A DNA stretch of 59,354 nucleotides from Brevinematia bacterium (GTDB lineage Bacteria; Spirochaetota; Brevinematia; DTOW01). A model generated the notes under the pieces. It saw only the letters and a list, made by a program, of their open reading frames with translations. It was not told the DNA's origin and made no database searches. Positions 42,531-50,971 of the stretch are shown here, in pieces; positions within the stretch are counted from its first letter, which is position 1, and the number at the start of each line of letters is the position of its first letter. The DNA lies in contig JBCNVF010000093.1 of NCBI GenBank assembly GCA_039630355.1, positions 1-59,354 on the forward strand, written 5' to 3'. The position numbers were made by a program, and so were the translations under genes.

Positions 42531-43166
42531 TTAAAAGAAGGTGTAGATCTCGTAAACCTCAACTGAGGAAGGGTTGCTTTGACTAAAGGTATTGATTATA
42601 TCCTTTATTTTCTCGTAATCTGTTTCTTTTACATACTTTGGAAGGAAGTAGATCAGTCTATAGTTTTGTCCAGAAGCTTTAGCGAAATCTTCAAAGTGCT
42701 TGTAAAAGATGTAAATTGCATTTTTTGAGACTGAATACCAGAAGTATTTTCCTGAGAAGGGCTTTTTCACACAATAGTCAAAAAACTGTATCACGGTTCC
42801 GCCAATAACTCTTGGCAGTATTTTGCTAAGGAGTGATACTTGGTTAAGGAAGTTTGCTTTTATAGTAATTCTGATCCTCTTGTTGGTAGTTTGGTAAGGA
42901 GTTTCATCGAAGATTGAGAGCAGATTTATTAGAATATCTATCTTTTGGGGGAGTTTTTCTAGAAATCTCTTGATGCTTTTTACACTTAGGATATTCATTT
43001 CAAGAAGATCAATTTTCTTGGTAGTGTTAATTTGTGGTGCTTCTATTTTGTTTGAGTTAAACTGCAGAAATAGGTGTTTTGTTTGTGGTAGTAAATTATT
43101 CTTAAGTATTTCTTTGTAGAGGTATCTTCCAACTTTGCCAGATGCTCCTAGTATAACTACGTTCAT
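42531..43166 (-). CDS. Short-chain dehydrogenase/reductase-like protein
   Basis: 211 residues, Rossmann-fold SDR. The cofactor loop GASGKVGRYL (residues 7-16) suits NAD(P)(H), and the catalytic pair is YSVSK (about Tyr143, Lys147) near the middle, followed by FYKHFEDFAKASG. The region ILINLLSIFDETPY corresponds to the NNAG/substrate strand but is atypical. The substrate is unknown. Its ATG overlaps the lysS stop by four bases, so it is translationally coupled to lysS. Confidence 0.75.
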   Translation of the reverse strand: MNVVILGASGKVGRYLYKEILKNNLLPQTKHLFLQFNSNKIEAPQINTTKKIDLLEMNILSVKSIKRFLEKLPQKIDILINLLSIFDETPYQTTNKRIRITIKANFLNQVSLLSKILPRVIGGTVIQFFDYCVKKPFSGKYFWYSVSKNAIYIFYKHFEDFAKASGQNYRLIYFLPKYVKETDYEKIKDIINTFSQSNPSSVEVYEIYTFF

Positions 43167-44899
43167 TGCTTTTGCCTGAGTGTTGGGAAGATGATGACTT
43201 CCCTTATTGATGGTGAGTTTGTTAGTATCATTACCAGTCTATCAATTCCAATTCCTTGTCCTGCAGTAGGTGGTAGTCCGTATTCAAGTGCAGTGATAAA
43301 GTCTTCGTCCATCATCTGTGCTTCTTCGTCTCCTAGTTCTCTTTGCTTGAGTTGTTCTTCAAATCTTTTTCTCTGATCAATAGGATCATTTAGCTCTGTG
43401 TAGGCATTTGAAATTTCAAGTCCACCAGCGAAAAGCTCAAATCTTTCAACTAGGTCCGGATCGCTACGATGGGTTTTGGCTAAAGGTGAAAGGATTTTTG
43501 GAAAATCAGTCACAAATGTTGGGTTTATAAATTTGCCTTCGGAGAAGTGTGAGAATATTTTGTCTATGACCTTGGGAAAAGTAAGTTTATCTTCTTTTAT
43601 CCCCAACTTCCTTGCAAAGTCTCTGGTGTTATCCTCATTTAGGAAGAATTCTTTGGTTTTGCCTGTTTGCTCGTAGAGGTAATCGAAATACTTTATCCTT
43701 CTAAATGGAGGAGTGAAGTCTATTTCATACTCTCCGAACTTGACTTTGTGACTTCCGTTTATCTCAGCAACAAGCCAGCTTAGAAACTCTTCTGAAAACG
43801 TCATTAAGTCATTATAATCCCAGTAAGCTACATAAAACTCCATCATTGTAAACTCAGGATTGTGTTGAGTGTCTATTCCCTCGTTTCTGAAATTTTTGCC
43901 GATTTCATAAACCTTGGTGAATCCGCCGACAATAAGTTTTTTGAGAAAGAGTTCTGGGGCGATTCTTAGGTAGAGGGTCTGGTCTAATGCGTTGTGGTAT
44001 GTAGTAAATGGCTTTGCTGAAGCTCCACTTGCAATATGACTTAAAATAGGAGTTTCAACTTCGTAAAATCCCTTGGAGTTAAAATATTCTCTTATCTTGT
44101 TGATTATTTTCGCTCTTTTAGTGAATATCTGACCTATTTCAGGGTTAGCGATAAGATCTAAGTATCTTTGTCTATACCTTACTTCAGGGTCTTTCACTCC
44201 GTGCCACTTTTCTGGTAGTTCATTAAGGCATTTTGATAGCATCTCAAAGTGTTCAACTTCAACTGTAAGTTCACCAGTTTTAGTTCTAAAGATCCGTCCC
44301 TTAACTCCAACTATATCTCCAACATCAACGAAATCCTTGAACAGTTTAAATTTATCCTCACCGACGATATCCTTCTTTACGTAGATCTGTATTTTGCTCT
44401 CAATGTCTCTTATATGTGCAAATATTGCCTTTCCCTGGTCTCTGATGGCTACTATCCTACCAGCTATTGATATTTCCTCATAGCTTGGCTCTATGTCAAA
44501 CATGTTTACTATGCTTTCTATTGAAGTTTGGAAGGGTATCTCTAGAGTTGGGTCATATTCTATGGATAGGTTATCATTCACTCTTTTTACCTTGCCTTTT
44601 ATGAAAATCTCATCGCCACTTTTTTTCTCTGTAAATTCGCCAGCGTACTCTTTATTCACATAGACTGTGATTTGCTTTTCATTGCCTTCAAGTCTTATCA
44701 TAAGCCCATCATCCGTATTTGAGATTCTTTTAATCTTTCCTATCACTCCAACAGATATCTCTTTTGGGTCAAGTTCGTATCTTTCTCTTGTTTGTTTTAT
44801 GGTGGTGTTGGTAGTAAATTTGTAGGGGTAGGCTTCTATTTTCATTCGCTCAAGATCTTGGATCTTGTTAATTCTTATGTTCTTCAAGCTTTCACTCAT
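43163..44899 (-). CDS. lysS: Lysyl-tRNA synthetase, class II, with an extra N-terminal OB-like domain
   Basis: Charges tRNA-Lys. 578 residues against ~490-510 usual. The canonical anticodon-binding OB fold begins near 143 (SIAGRIVAIRDQGKAIFAHI). Before it, residues ~47-120 form another OB-like unit (VGVIGKIKRISNTDDGLMIR, then GDEIFIKGKVKRV) inserted after the family's usual KIEAYPYKF. Class II motifs are intact: RYLDLIANPE, FRNEGIDTQHNPEFTMMEFY and GIGIDRLVMILT. Borrelia and Treponema pallidum are known to use a class I LysRS, so class II here differs from those spirochaetes. GGGAG lies upstream. Confidence 0.93.
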   Translation of the reverse strand: MSESLKNIRINKIQDLERMKIEAYPYKFTTNTTIKQTRERYELDPKEISVGVIGKIKRISNTDDGLMIRLEGNEKQITVYVNKEYAGEFTEKKSGDEIFIKGKVKRVNDNLSIEYDPTLEIPFQTSIESIVNMFDIEPSYEEISIAGRIVAIRDQGKAIFAHIRDIESKIQIYVKKDIVGEDKFKLFKDFVDVGDIVGVKGRIFRTKTGELTVEVEHFEMLSKCLNELPEKWHGVKDPEVRYRQRYLDLIANPEIGQIFTKRAKIINKIREYFNSKGFYEVETPILSHIASGASAKPFTTYHNALDQTLYLRIAPELFLKKLIVGGFTKVYEIGKNFRNEGIDTQHNPEFTMMEFYVAYWDYNDLMTFSEEFLSWLVAEINGSHKVKFGEYEIDFTPPFRRIKYFDYLYEQTGKTKEFFLNEDNTRDFARKLGIKEDKLTFPKVIDKIFSHFSEGKFINPTFVTDFPKILSPLAKTHRSDPDLVERFELFAGGLEISNAYTELNDPIDQRKRFEEQLKQRELGDEEAQMMDEDFITALEYGLPPTAGQGIGIDRLVMILTNSPSIREVIIFPTLRQKQ

Positions 44900-45005
44900 A
44901 TTTTTTCTCCCAGAGTAGAAGAATATTTTAAAGAACCTTTGCTGGACTTTCCTAGTTAGAGCCCAGCTTTTACTCGGGTTTTGAGTAAGACAAGAGAAAG
45001 TAATG

Positions 45006-46328
45006 TTATACTTGTGTAATTTTCTCAGAGACAGTAACTTCCTCTGGTGTTAGAGGTTTAGGCTTTTTGGAGAAGGTTACAAGGAGGATTAGTGAGATGA
45101 ATAGAAGTAAACCTACTACAAGATCAACCATAATCATCTCCTCAAAAGTTGAGTGGAAAATCATAAAACCGCCAATAAGTGCAAGGTCAGCGATGAGTAA
45201 AGGTATAATAAAATACCAGTTTTTAAAGGTTATGCTATAGTTTATCAGAATGAACGATACTCCTATTGGTATAAAAGCTATGGTGAAAAGAAACAGTATC
45301 GGCTTGGCTTCCAGATATCTTTCACCAAATATCTTAAGGATAATATCGCTAAAGAGAAATATAAAAAGTGCGTATGCTAAACTTGATGCAATAGCTAGTG
45401 CAAGCCCTTTAAACAAAGTGATAACACTAGCTCTATAGCCTCTTGTTGATAGATCCTCAATCATTCTTGGTAGGACTACGTAGGATATTGGGATTATAAC
45501 AAATAAGTTTGCCTTAGCTATGGTGGAAGCTATAGCAAATATGTCTGTAGCTATTTCGTTAAAATACCTTCTTGAAAAAATTACGTCACCGAAATTCAGA
45601 ATGCTGTATGATAGGTTTATGAGAACTATTGGTATTAGGGGAACAAAGTAAGATAACTCTATCTTTTCGTCATTGTTGTTGGAAGTAGACTGATTGTAAT
45701 TTGTTCTGTTGAGTAGTAGAATGATAGAAGTTAGGACGAAGGATGCTATTATTCCAACAAGCATTGAAGCTGTTGCTCCAATATATCCATTCCACACCTT
45801 TATGTAAGGGTAAGTGAGAACAAATCTAATGAAAGGATAGGAGAAAGATACTATTCCTAGGAAGAGGAACATCTTCAGAGATTGAAACAAAGACGAAGTG
45901 ATATTGATTAGGTATGTGAGTGCTATTATGATGAGTGCTATTAAGAGGGGAAAGTAGTCTACGTTCATAAAGGAAATTAGGTGTGAGTAGAGAGGAGTTA
46001 ATAGAATGAATGTTATCATCAAAAAGGCAAAGGAATAGAGTGCAAACTTATAGGAAACATTTATTGCTTTGGAGTATAGACCTTTTGATGCAAGCTCTGT
46101 GGTCTCTCTAACATTAAACATCCTGAAAGCTATTGCAACTGTTCCTAAGATATTGATCAGAGAATTTATGGACATAACTGCACCATACTGTCCCGGTGGT
46201 AAGGTCCAAGTGTAGATTATATTCACTAGAAAGGCAAATAGGTTACCTAGGATAGTGAATAGTGTTAGAATTAGTGAATCTAAGTAGAATCTATCAGTTC
46301 TTATTTTAGTGATTATTCTGTTTATCAT
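45006..46328 (-). CDS. Polysaccharide flippase-like membrane protein (MOP superfamily)
   Basis: 440 residues from the ATG at 46326-46328, preceded by AGGA 9 bases upstream; a start at 46361 has its GAGG too close to the ATG and would overlap dut by 56 bases. About 12-14 hydrophobic segments in the Wzx/MurJ-like layout, with [21 protein letters not shown] near the N-terminus typical of the polysaccharide-export family. It would flip lipid-linked glycans and could feed the O-antigen ligase at 40696. It overlaps the dut 3' end by 23 bases, so it is likely in its operon. Confidence 0.78.
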   Translation of the reverse strand: MINRIITKIRTDRFYLDSLILTLFTILGNLFAFLVNIIYTWTLPPGQYGAVMSINSLINILGTVAIAFRMFNVRETTELASKGLYSKAINVSYKFALYSFAFLMITFILLTPLYSHLISFMNVDYFPLLIALIIIALTYLINITSSLFQSLKMFLFLGIVSFSYPFIRFVLTYPYIKVWNGYIGATASMLVGIIASFVLTSIILLLNRTNYNQSTSNNNDEKIELSYFVPLIPIVLINLSYSILNFGDVIFSRRYFNEIATDIFAIASTIAKANLFVIIPISYVVLPRMIEDLSTRGYRASVITLFKGLALAIASSLAYALFIFLFSDIILKIFGERYLEAKPILFLFTIAFIPIGVSFILINYSITFKNWYFIIPLLIADLALIGGFMIFHSTFEEMIMVDLVVGLLLFISLILLVTFSKKPKPLTPEEVTVSEKITQV

Positions 46329-46770
46329 TTTCGGTAAGTCCTGTTGAACCAAATCCGCCATCTCCTCTTGTGGTAGGTGATAACTCTTCTACAACTTTTA
46401 TATCTACCCTTTCAAATTTGGATATTACCATTTGAGCTATTCTCATTTGGTTTTTCACCACGAATGGCTTATCACCCAAGTTTATTATTATCACCATTAC
46501 TTCGCCTCTATAATCTGGATCAATTGTTCCGGGGGTATTTAGGACTGTTATGCCATATTTTACCGCGAGTCCGCTTCGGGGTCTTATTTGTGCTTCATAT
46601 CCATCTGGTAATTCTATGCTTATACCTGTGGGAATTAGCTTTATTTCTCTAGGATTGATGACAATATCTTCTTCTGTGCAAGCATAAAGATCTAGTCCAG
46701 CTGAGTGTGTAGTTTGATACTTCGGTAGAGTAGCGTTCTTCTTGAGCAGTTTTACCTTCAGTTCAAGCAT
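46306..46770 (-). CDS. dut: Deoxyuridine 5'-triphosphate nucleotidohydrolase
   Basis: Hydrolyses dUTP to dUMP, keeping uracil out of DNA. 154 residues, the trimeric family, with the five motifs in order: HSAGLDLYA (near 22-30), [29 protein letters not shown] and the C-terminal [10 protein letters not shown] that closes the active site. The ATG lies 7 bases below its -10 box, predicting a leaderless mRNA. It overlaps the flippase gene downstream. Confidence 0.95.
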   Translation of the reverse strand: MLELKVKLLKKNATLPKYQTTHSAGLDLYACTEEDIVINPREIKLIPTGISIELPDGYEAQIRPRSGLAVKYGITVLNTPGTIDPDYRGEVMVIIINLGDKPFVVKNQMRIAQMVISKFERVDIKVVEELSPTTRGDGGFGSTGLTENDKQNNH

Positions 46771-46777
46771 AGGAAAA

Positions 46778-46807
46778 ATGTTAATTACCGCAAACTTGCT
46801 CTTTCAA
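46778..46807 (-). promoter_or_regulatory. Promoter of dut (leaderless)
   Basis: Minus strand TTGAAA (46802-46807), 18-base spacer, TAACAT (46778-46783), 7 bases to the ATG at 46770. Confidence 0.55.
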
Positions 46808-46825
46808 GAAAATTAGAGAAGTTCT

Positions 46826-47010
46826 AGTGGATTTCAAGATTTAACGATTGAATACAGTCTTTCTTTTATTTCTCTCACACTTCTTGCTGGGGCTAGATGA
46901 ACATTCTCAATAAACACTTGAAACCTGATGTAAAGTAGCATTGTAGAAGTTAAATTTTTAGTTTTAAAACATTTTGCTTCTAGACTGTTCTTGACTGTAG
47001 GTAATTTTGT
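46826..47010. repeat. Diverged repeat-family copy
   Basis: TTCTCAATAAACACTTG (near 46897-46913) and the flanking TTTTATTTCTCTCAC, GGGGCTAGATGAAC match the core of the 52855 and 54394 copies in order. The left end GATTTCAAGATTTAACG is a degenerate terminus; the right end is unclear. It fills the gap between dut and the Spy-like gene. Confidence 0.55.
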
Positions 47011-47029
47011 GGTGTAAAGCAAAGTTTTC

Positions 47030-47548
47030 TTATCTTGAAGGAAGGTTTTTGTTGATTCGTTTTCTAGGCAAAAGCTTATCTAGTTTTTCTCTTTGTTCAG
47101 GAGTGAAAATTGACAAAATCTCAACCAGCGAGTTTTTGATGTTAAGTTCAAACTCACTTGTTAGTTTGGTAATCTGTGAATTTAGAGACTTTATCTTGTT
47201 AAAATCAGGTTGGGTTTTTGACATTTCCTTCAGAATTTCGTATTTCAGTTTCAGGATATCTGTTGAGAGAGGATCATTTTTCTGCTTGGTTTGTATGATT
47301 ACGTTAAATATCTTATCTTGTTGTTCTTGGGAAAGATTTAGTTCTTTTGCAAATAGAAGTATTTTCATAAGTTTATGTTCTAGGATAGCAAAAAGAGGTT
47401 TTCCTTCTCTATATTTGTCAAAACGTTTCCACTCGTTCAATTCTTCTTCTAGCCCTTTGTGAATAAAGGGTTCAGAAAATCCTTGAAGATGTAGAAAGAG
47501 AATTGCTACTATTGTAAAAAACCTGAGTATCATTTTGTAGGCTTTCAT
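47030..47548 (-). CDS. Spy/CpxP-like periplasmic protein
   Basis: 172 residues with a signal peptide (about 1-25, FFTIVAILFLHLQGFS). The mature part is helical with two LTxxQ-type motifs, LSQEQQDKI (near 73) and FTPEQREKL (near 150), as in Spy/CpxP/ZraP envelope-stress proteins. It lies beside an ECF sigma/anti-sigma pair and shares with the sigma gene a promoter motif at identical spacing. This suggests it is a regulon member, acting as chaperone or stress sensor. AAAGGAGG precedes the ATG. Confidence 0.78.
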   Translation of the reverse strand: MKAYKMILRFFTIVAILFLHLQGFSEPFIHKGLEEELNEWKRFDKYREGKPLFAILEHKLMKILLFAKELNLSQEQQDKIFNVIIQTKQKNDPLSTDILKLKYEILKEMSKTQPDFNKIKSLNSQITKLTSEFELNIKNSLVEILSIFTPEQREKLDKLLPRKRINKNLPSR

Positions 47549-47570
47549 AAATTCCTCCTTTCTTAATATA

Positions 47571-47597
47571 GATACATTAGAAACACTTAAGGTTACA
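47571..47597 (-). promoter_or_regulatory. ECF-type promoter of the Spy-like gene
   Basis: Minus strand TGTAACCT (47590-47597), 15 bases, TATC (47571-47574). The same two elements at exactly the same spacing precede the ECF sigma gene. An AAC-containing -35 is typical of ECF sigma factors. Confidence 0.55.
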
Positions 47598-47643
47598 TTT
47601 GCTATAACTCTCTGAAAGAACTTATGTAGGATAAGAAGTAGTT

Positions 47644-48225
47644 CTATTTGTCCAGAAGGAAAGAGTAGTATAATCTATAGAAGTCAGTGTTTTCTTGATC
47701 TCCGATGCCTTCGGGGTTATCTTGGTCTTGGTAACTAAGGATGATAGATCTTATTTCTTCCCCTAGGGGAATTTCTGGATCATTAGTTTCAACCGAGACG
47801 AAATACCGGTAATATGATTCAAGGTATGGGTAGATATTGTTAGAGTAGTTTTTATTTAAGACTACTGTGGACTCATTTTTTGTTTTTTGGTATAAACTTT
47901 TGATTGAGAATATTTGTAATACAATTGCGACAATTATGGTCAGCATAAGAATGCTTAGGGTAATAGGTTTAAGGTTTTTGAATATCATCATATATTTAGG
48001 TGCTGGAGTTGGTATATTTTGAAAATTAAGTGGTAGTTTGAACTTCTTTGAGATGATTTTCCCTTGTAATTTTATTTTGTTCAGTCCTTCCAAGAATTTT
48101 TGTGACTTTAAAAAGTAGTTTTTGCAATCTTCACATTTTGATAGATGGTCCTGTATTTCATTGGAGGTAGAAACTTTATCTAGAAGATGTTCGGTTATTT
48201 TCTTTTTGAATTCTTTATGTTTCAT
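47644..48225 (-). CDS. Anti-sigma factor with zinc-binding N-terminal domain
   Basis: 193 residues from the ATG at 48223-48225, which gives MKHKEFKKKITEHLLD; longer in-frame starts run deep into the sigma gene. The ZAS-like motif HLSKCEDCKNYF (HxxxCxxC) lies near 27-38. One membrane segment (about 88-108) separates it from a ~85-residue periplasmic domain of unknown fold. It should hold the ECF sigma factor at the membrane and release it on envelope stress. It overlaps the sigma 3' end by 11 bases. Confidence 0.85.
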   Translation of the reverse strand: MKHKEFKKKITEHLLDKVSTSNEIQDHLSKCEDCKNYFLKSQKFLEGLNKIKLQGKIISKKFKLPLNFQNIPTPAPKYMMIFKNLKPITLSILMLTIIVAIVLQIFSIKSLYQKTKNESTVVLNKNYSNNIYPYLESYYRYFVSVETNDPEIPLGEEIRSIILSYQDQDNPEGIGDQENTDFYRLYYSFLLDK

Positions 48226-48709
48226 TGGGATCTTCCAATAAACTTTTGATTTTTTCTCTTGCTCTAAACAGTCTAACCTTGCAGTTTGTTTCCGAAATGC
48301 CAAGAATTTCGGATATTTCTTTTATACTTTTTTCGTCAATATAGAAGAGAATAAATACATCTCTGTAAGGTTGTGGGAGTTTATTTATAATACTTAGTGC
48401 AAATTCAATATCTTCTTGATGGTTGCCATTTTGGTGTGTTGTGATATTATCATCTAAAGAGGTTATGATTTTTCTATGTTTTTTTAAGATATTTTTGTGT
48501 GTCTTTAGGACATTTTTTGCTATGCTAAATAGCCAGTTTTTTGCTTTACTCTTCTCCTTTAGGCTATTTCTATATTTCCAGGCAAGAAGAAAAGTCTCAT
48601 TTAAGAGGTCAAATACATTGTTATTGTGAACCCCATTGGCTAGGAAATAGCCTACTAGCATATCTTTAACCTCTTCAAACAGAGAGGAGAAGAATTCTTT
48701 ATCCTCCAT
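48215..48709 (-). CDS. ECF-family RNA polymerase sigma factor (RpoE-like)
   Basis: 164 residues. Region 2 includes VFDLLNETFLLAWKYRNSL and AKNWLFSIAKNVLKTHK (near 33-75); region 4 includes LPQPYRDVFILFYIDEKSIKEI and LGISETNCKVRLFRAREKI (near 110-155) with the DNA-reading helix. There are no regions 1 or 3. It is co-transcribed with its anti-sigma factor. A TGTAACCT/TATC promoter motif in front, shared with the Spy-like gene, suggests autoregulation. Confidence 0.92.
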   Translation of the reverse strand: MEDKEFFSSLFEEVKDMLVGYFLANGVHNNNVFDLLNETFLLAWKYRNSLKEKSKAKNWLFSIAKNVLKTHKNILKKHRKIITSLDDNITTHQNGNHQEDIEFALSIINKLPQPYRDVFILFYIDEKSIKEISEILGISETNCKVRLFRAREKIKSLLEDPNET

Positions 48710-48719
48710 TTAAAATAAT

Positions 48720-48746
48720 GATAATTTCTATTCAGGGTAGGTTACA
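48720..48746 (-). promoter_or_regulatory. ECF-type promoter of the sigma/anti-sigma operon
   Basis: Minus strand TGTAACCT (48739-48746), 15 bases, TATC (48720-48723), 10 bases to the ATG. An overlapping sigma-70-like reading (TTGTAA, 17 bases, TTATCA) is also possible. Confidence 0.55.
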
Positions 48747-48900
48747 AAGTGTGGGAAGGTTGGAGAAGGATGGGAGTAGTAATTGTGTTGGGGGTTAGAA
48801 GTAGGATTGGATGAATAGATGTGGTGAATGTTGAAGTTAGCCTGGGTTTGGGGAGAAGGTTTTAGATGGACAGAGTTTTCAAACTTCAGTGTCAAAAGTG

Positions 48901-48929
48901 TTGAGAATTTTTCTTTGTCCTGCTATAAT
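48901..48929 (+). promoter_or_regulatory. Promoter of the second PilZ-type gene
   Basis: TTGAGA (48901-48906), 17-base spacer, TATAAT (48924-48929), 14 bases to the ATG at 48944, with no Shine-Dalgarno match. Confidence 0.65.
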
Positions 48930-48943
48930 ATTAAGTGTAGTTT

Positions 48944-50131
48944 ATGGCTAATAGAGTAATTCTTGAGTATGGTGAGATAATATCAATTCTGAGGTTATGC
49001 AAATTGTATGACATAAGACTCACTATAATTTTTGACAACAGTAAGGTAACTGGTAAGATTTCTGATATTTCCGAGTATACTTTGACGATAAAGACTGAAT
49101 CTGAGTTGCCACCGAATATCAAATCTTTAGATTTGTCTTTTGAGCTGAATAAGGAGCCGTATCATTTCAAGGGAGATGTTGTAAAAATTTTGTCAAAGGA
49201 AGTTATGGTGCTCATTCCTTCGCAATTGGAAATATGGGCTGTTAGGAAGTATGAGAGGAGTTATTGCTATGGTAAAGTTTTTTGCAACATAAACATCATA
49301 AAGGATTTGTCTCAAGATCTGAAAAATAGGGCATTTTCTATGCCATCTAGGCTTGGAGCAATATTTAGAGAAGTTTCCAAAGATGTACCTGATATTCCAT
49401 CGGTGATAAAGATGGTGCAAGATGAGCTTAACAATGTGTCTGATATAGGTGAGCTCTTTTTACACAAACAAGGTGAGAGTTTACCGCTTCCAGTGATTAT
49501 TCTGACGAAGTATAAAAAGCCAATTCTTATAGAAAATACTCAAGAAGAAGCGTCTTATTTTAAAAAGTATCTCGGGGAAGAAGCTATAGCTTTTGGTAAG
49601 TTTATGGAAGATCTAAAGTGGCCAGGAGAGAAAGTGGATGAAGAGATAAAGAAGTTTATATCGTTTTTCCAAAAGAGTAATATAAAAAGCATAATTTATG
49701 CTCCAATCTTCTTATTTGAAAATGTAGTTGGACATATTAGGGTTGCGAGTCTTCTGAATAAGACAGGTAGATCCTTATCCCTAAGGGATGTGTTCTATGT
49801 CCAGTCTCTTGCTGATATTACCTCAGAAGCGTTGGCGAAGTATAAACTTTTCTCACTTACTTCTTCTTCAGAGTTTCCATTGCCTGTACATGATATAAGT
49901 GTGGGAGGACTAAAAGTAGAGATTGAGCAGTATCTTGCAAAATTTCTAGATGTAGGCACAAGGGTGAAGATAAGCATAAAGTTTGATGACAATAGGACAA
50001 TAGTAGTTAAGGGAAGAGTGCTGAGAGTTGAAACTGAGGGTAGTAAACTCTTCTCAGCTATACAGTTTGAGGATTTAGATAAGACTGACGAAATTGTAAT
50101 AAGTAGTTTTGTAGATAAGAATAGGGGGTAG
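48944..50131 (+). CDS. PilZ-type c-di-GMP-binding protein with inserted GAF-like region (paralog 2)
   Basis: 395 residues with the same layout as the protein at 28448. An N-terminal beta domain is followed by the RxxxR motif in VRKYERSYCYG (about 100-110), a ~200-residue insert with the GAF-like IIYAPIFLFENVVGHIRVAS, and a C-terminal PilZ half with HDISVGGLKVEI near 317-328. Overall identity to paralog 1 is low, so the duplication is old. It leads a group with a helical protein and RodA, which could link c-di-GMP to cell elongation (positional inference). Confidence 0.72.
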   Translation: MANRVILEYGEIISILRLCKLYDIRLTIIFDNSKVTGKISDISEYTLTIKTESELPPNIKSLDLSFELNKEPYHFKGDVVKILSKEVMVLIPSQLEIWAVRKYERSYCYGKVFCNINIIKDLSQDLKNRAFSMPSRLGAIFREVSKDVPDIPSVIKMVQDELNNVSDIGELFLHKQGESLPLPVIILTKYKKPILIENTQEEASYFKKYLGEEAIAFGKFMEDLKWPGEKVDEEIKKFISFFQKSNIKSIIYAPIFLFENVVGHIRVASLLNKTGRSLSLRDVFYVQSLADITSEALAKYKLFSLTSSSEFPLPVHDISVGGLKVEIEQYLAKFLDVGTRVKISIKFDDNRTIVVKGRVLRVETEGSKLFSAIQFEDLDKTDEIVISSFVDKNRG

Positions 50132-50134
50132 TGT

Positions 50135-50944
50135 ATGGCTATAAAGCGAATTGAAAAGGAAAAGAAAGAAGTTTATCAACGACTATCACAACCGTTGAAA
50201 GAGGAGATAGAGAGAATAAGAAGGAAGATTCAGGAGATAGAAGTTAATGCATTGCGTGGTAATACATCAATTGGAAAGTATAGGCATTTTTTAGTTGCAA
50301 ACTACTACGTAGATATAGCTCTAAACTACATAAAGATGAATAGGCTTAGTATGCATTTAATGGATTTGAAGCAGGATGAGCTTCTTGAAAACTCCAGAAA
50401 AGCTATATATAATGCTATTGCAACTCTTGAAAAGCTGGTCAGCGATACTCTTGATGGCGATCTTAACGAAATAAGTGAGAGGCTTAGTGGCACTGAAAGA
50501 ATGAACCCTTACAGAAAGCTTTATCTTCTTAAAAAAATGGAAAATGCATTGAAGGTGCTTTCGGAGGAATTGGAGGGAGGTAAGTGGAGATATAAGATTC
50601 TTGAGATGTTTGGGAAATTTGCAGTTGTGGTGAAAAATTCTATAAACTTTAAAGAGTATATGAGTATGGATCCGACTAGTTCTAACTACAGATATTATAC
50701 TGAGCTAATTAACTACGCTAAAGATCTGTTGAAGAGGTCTGCTGATGAATATAGGGAGAAATATGAGGTATCTGGACATGAGGTTTCTGATATGAGGAAG
50801 GCACAAGAGTTTCTTAAGGCGATAATGAGGATGAACAATGTTCTTGGGTATTATGATGAGTCAAAGGAAATAAAGAAAATCATAGAAAAATGGTCTCAAA
50901 AGATGGAAGAGGATCTTAAAGCAAAAGAGAAGAAAAAGTTTTAA
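50135..50944 (+). CDS. Unknown helical/coiled-coil cytoplasmic protein
   Basis: Not recognised. 269 residues, with no signal or membrane segment. Highly charged and helical: residues 1-35 (KEKKEVYQRLSQPLKEEIER) and 240-269 (KEIKKIIEKWSQKMEEDLKA) look like coiled coils. The middle has conserved-looking aromatic stretches (KYRHFLVANYYVDIALNYIK). It starts 3 bases after the PilZ-type gene with AGGGGGTAG upstream and lies 27 bases before rodA, so the three are probably one operon. Confidence 0.7.
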   Translation: MAIKRIEKEKKEVYQRLSQPLKEEIERIRRKIQEIEVNALRGNTSIGKYRHFLVANYYVDIALNYIKMNRLSMHLMDLKQDELLENSRKAIYNAIATLEKLVSDTLDGDLNEISERLSGTERMNPYRKLYLLKKMENALKVLSEELEGGKWRYKILEMFGKFAVVVKNSINFKEYMSMDPTSSNYRYYTELINYAKDLLKRSADEYREKYEVSGHEVSDMRKAQEFLKAIMRMNNVLGYYDESKEIKKIIEKWSQKMEEDLKAKEKKKF

Positions 50945-50971
50945 GGACACTTATTCTGGAGTAAGAGGAAC

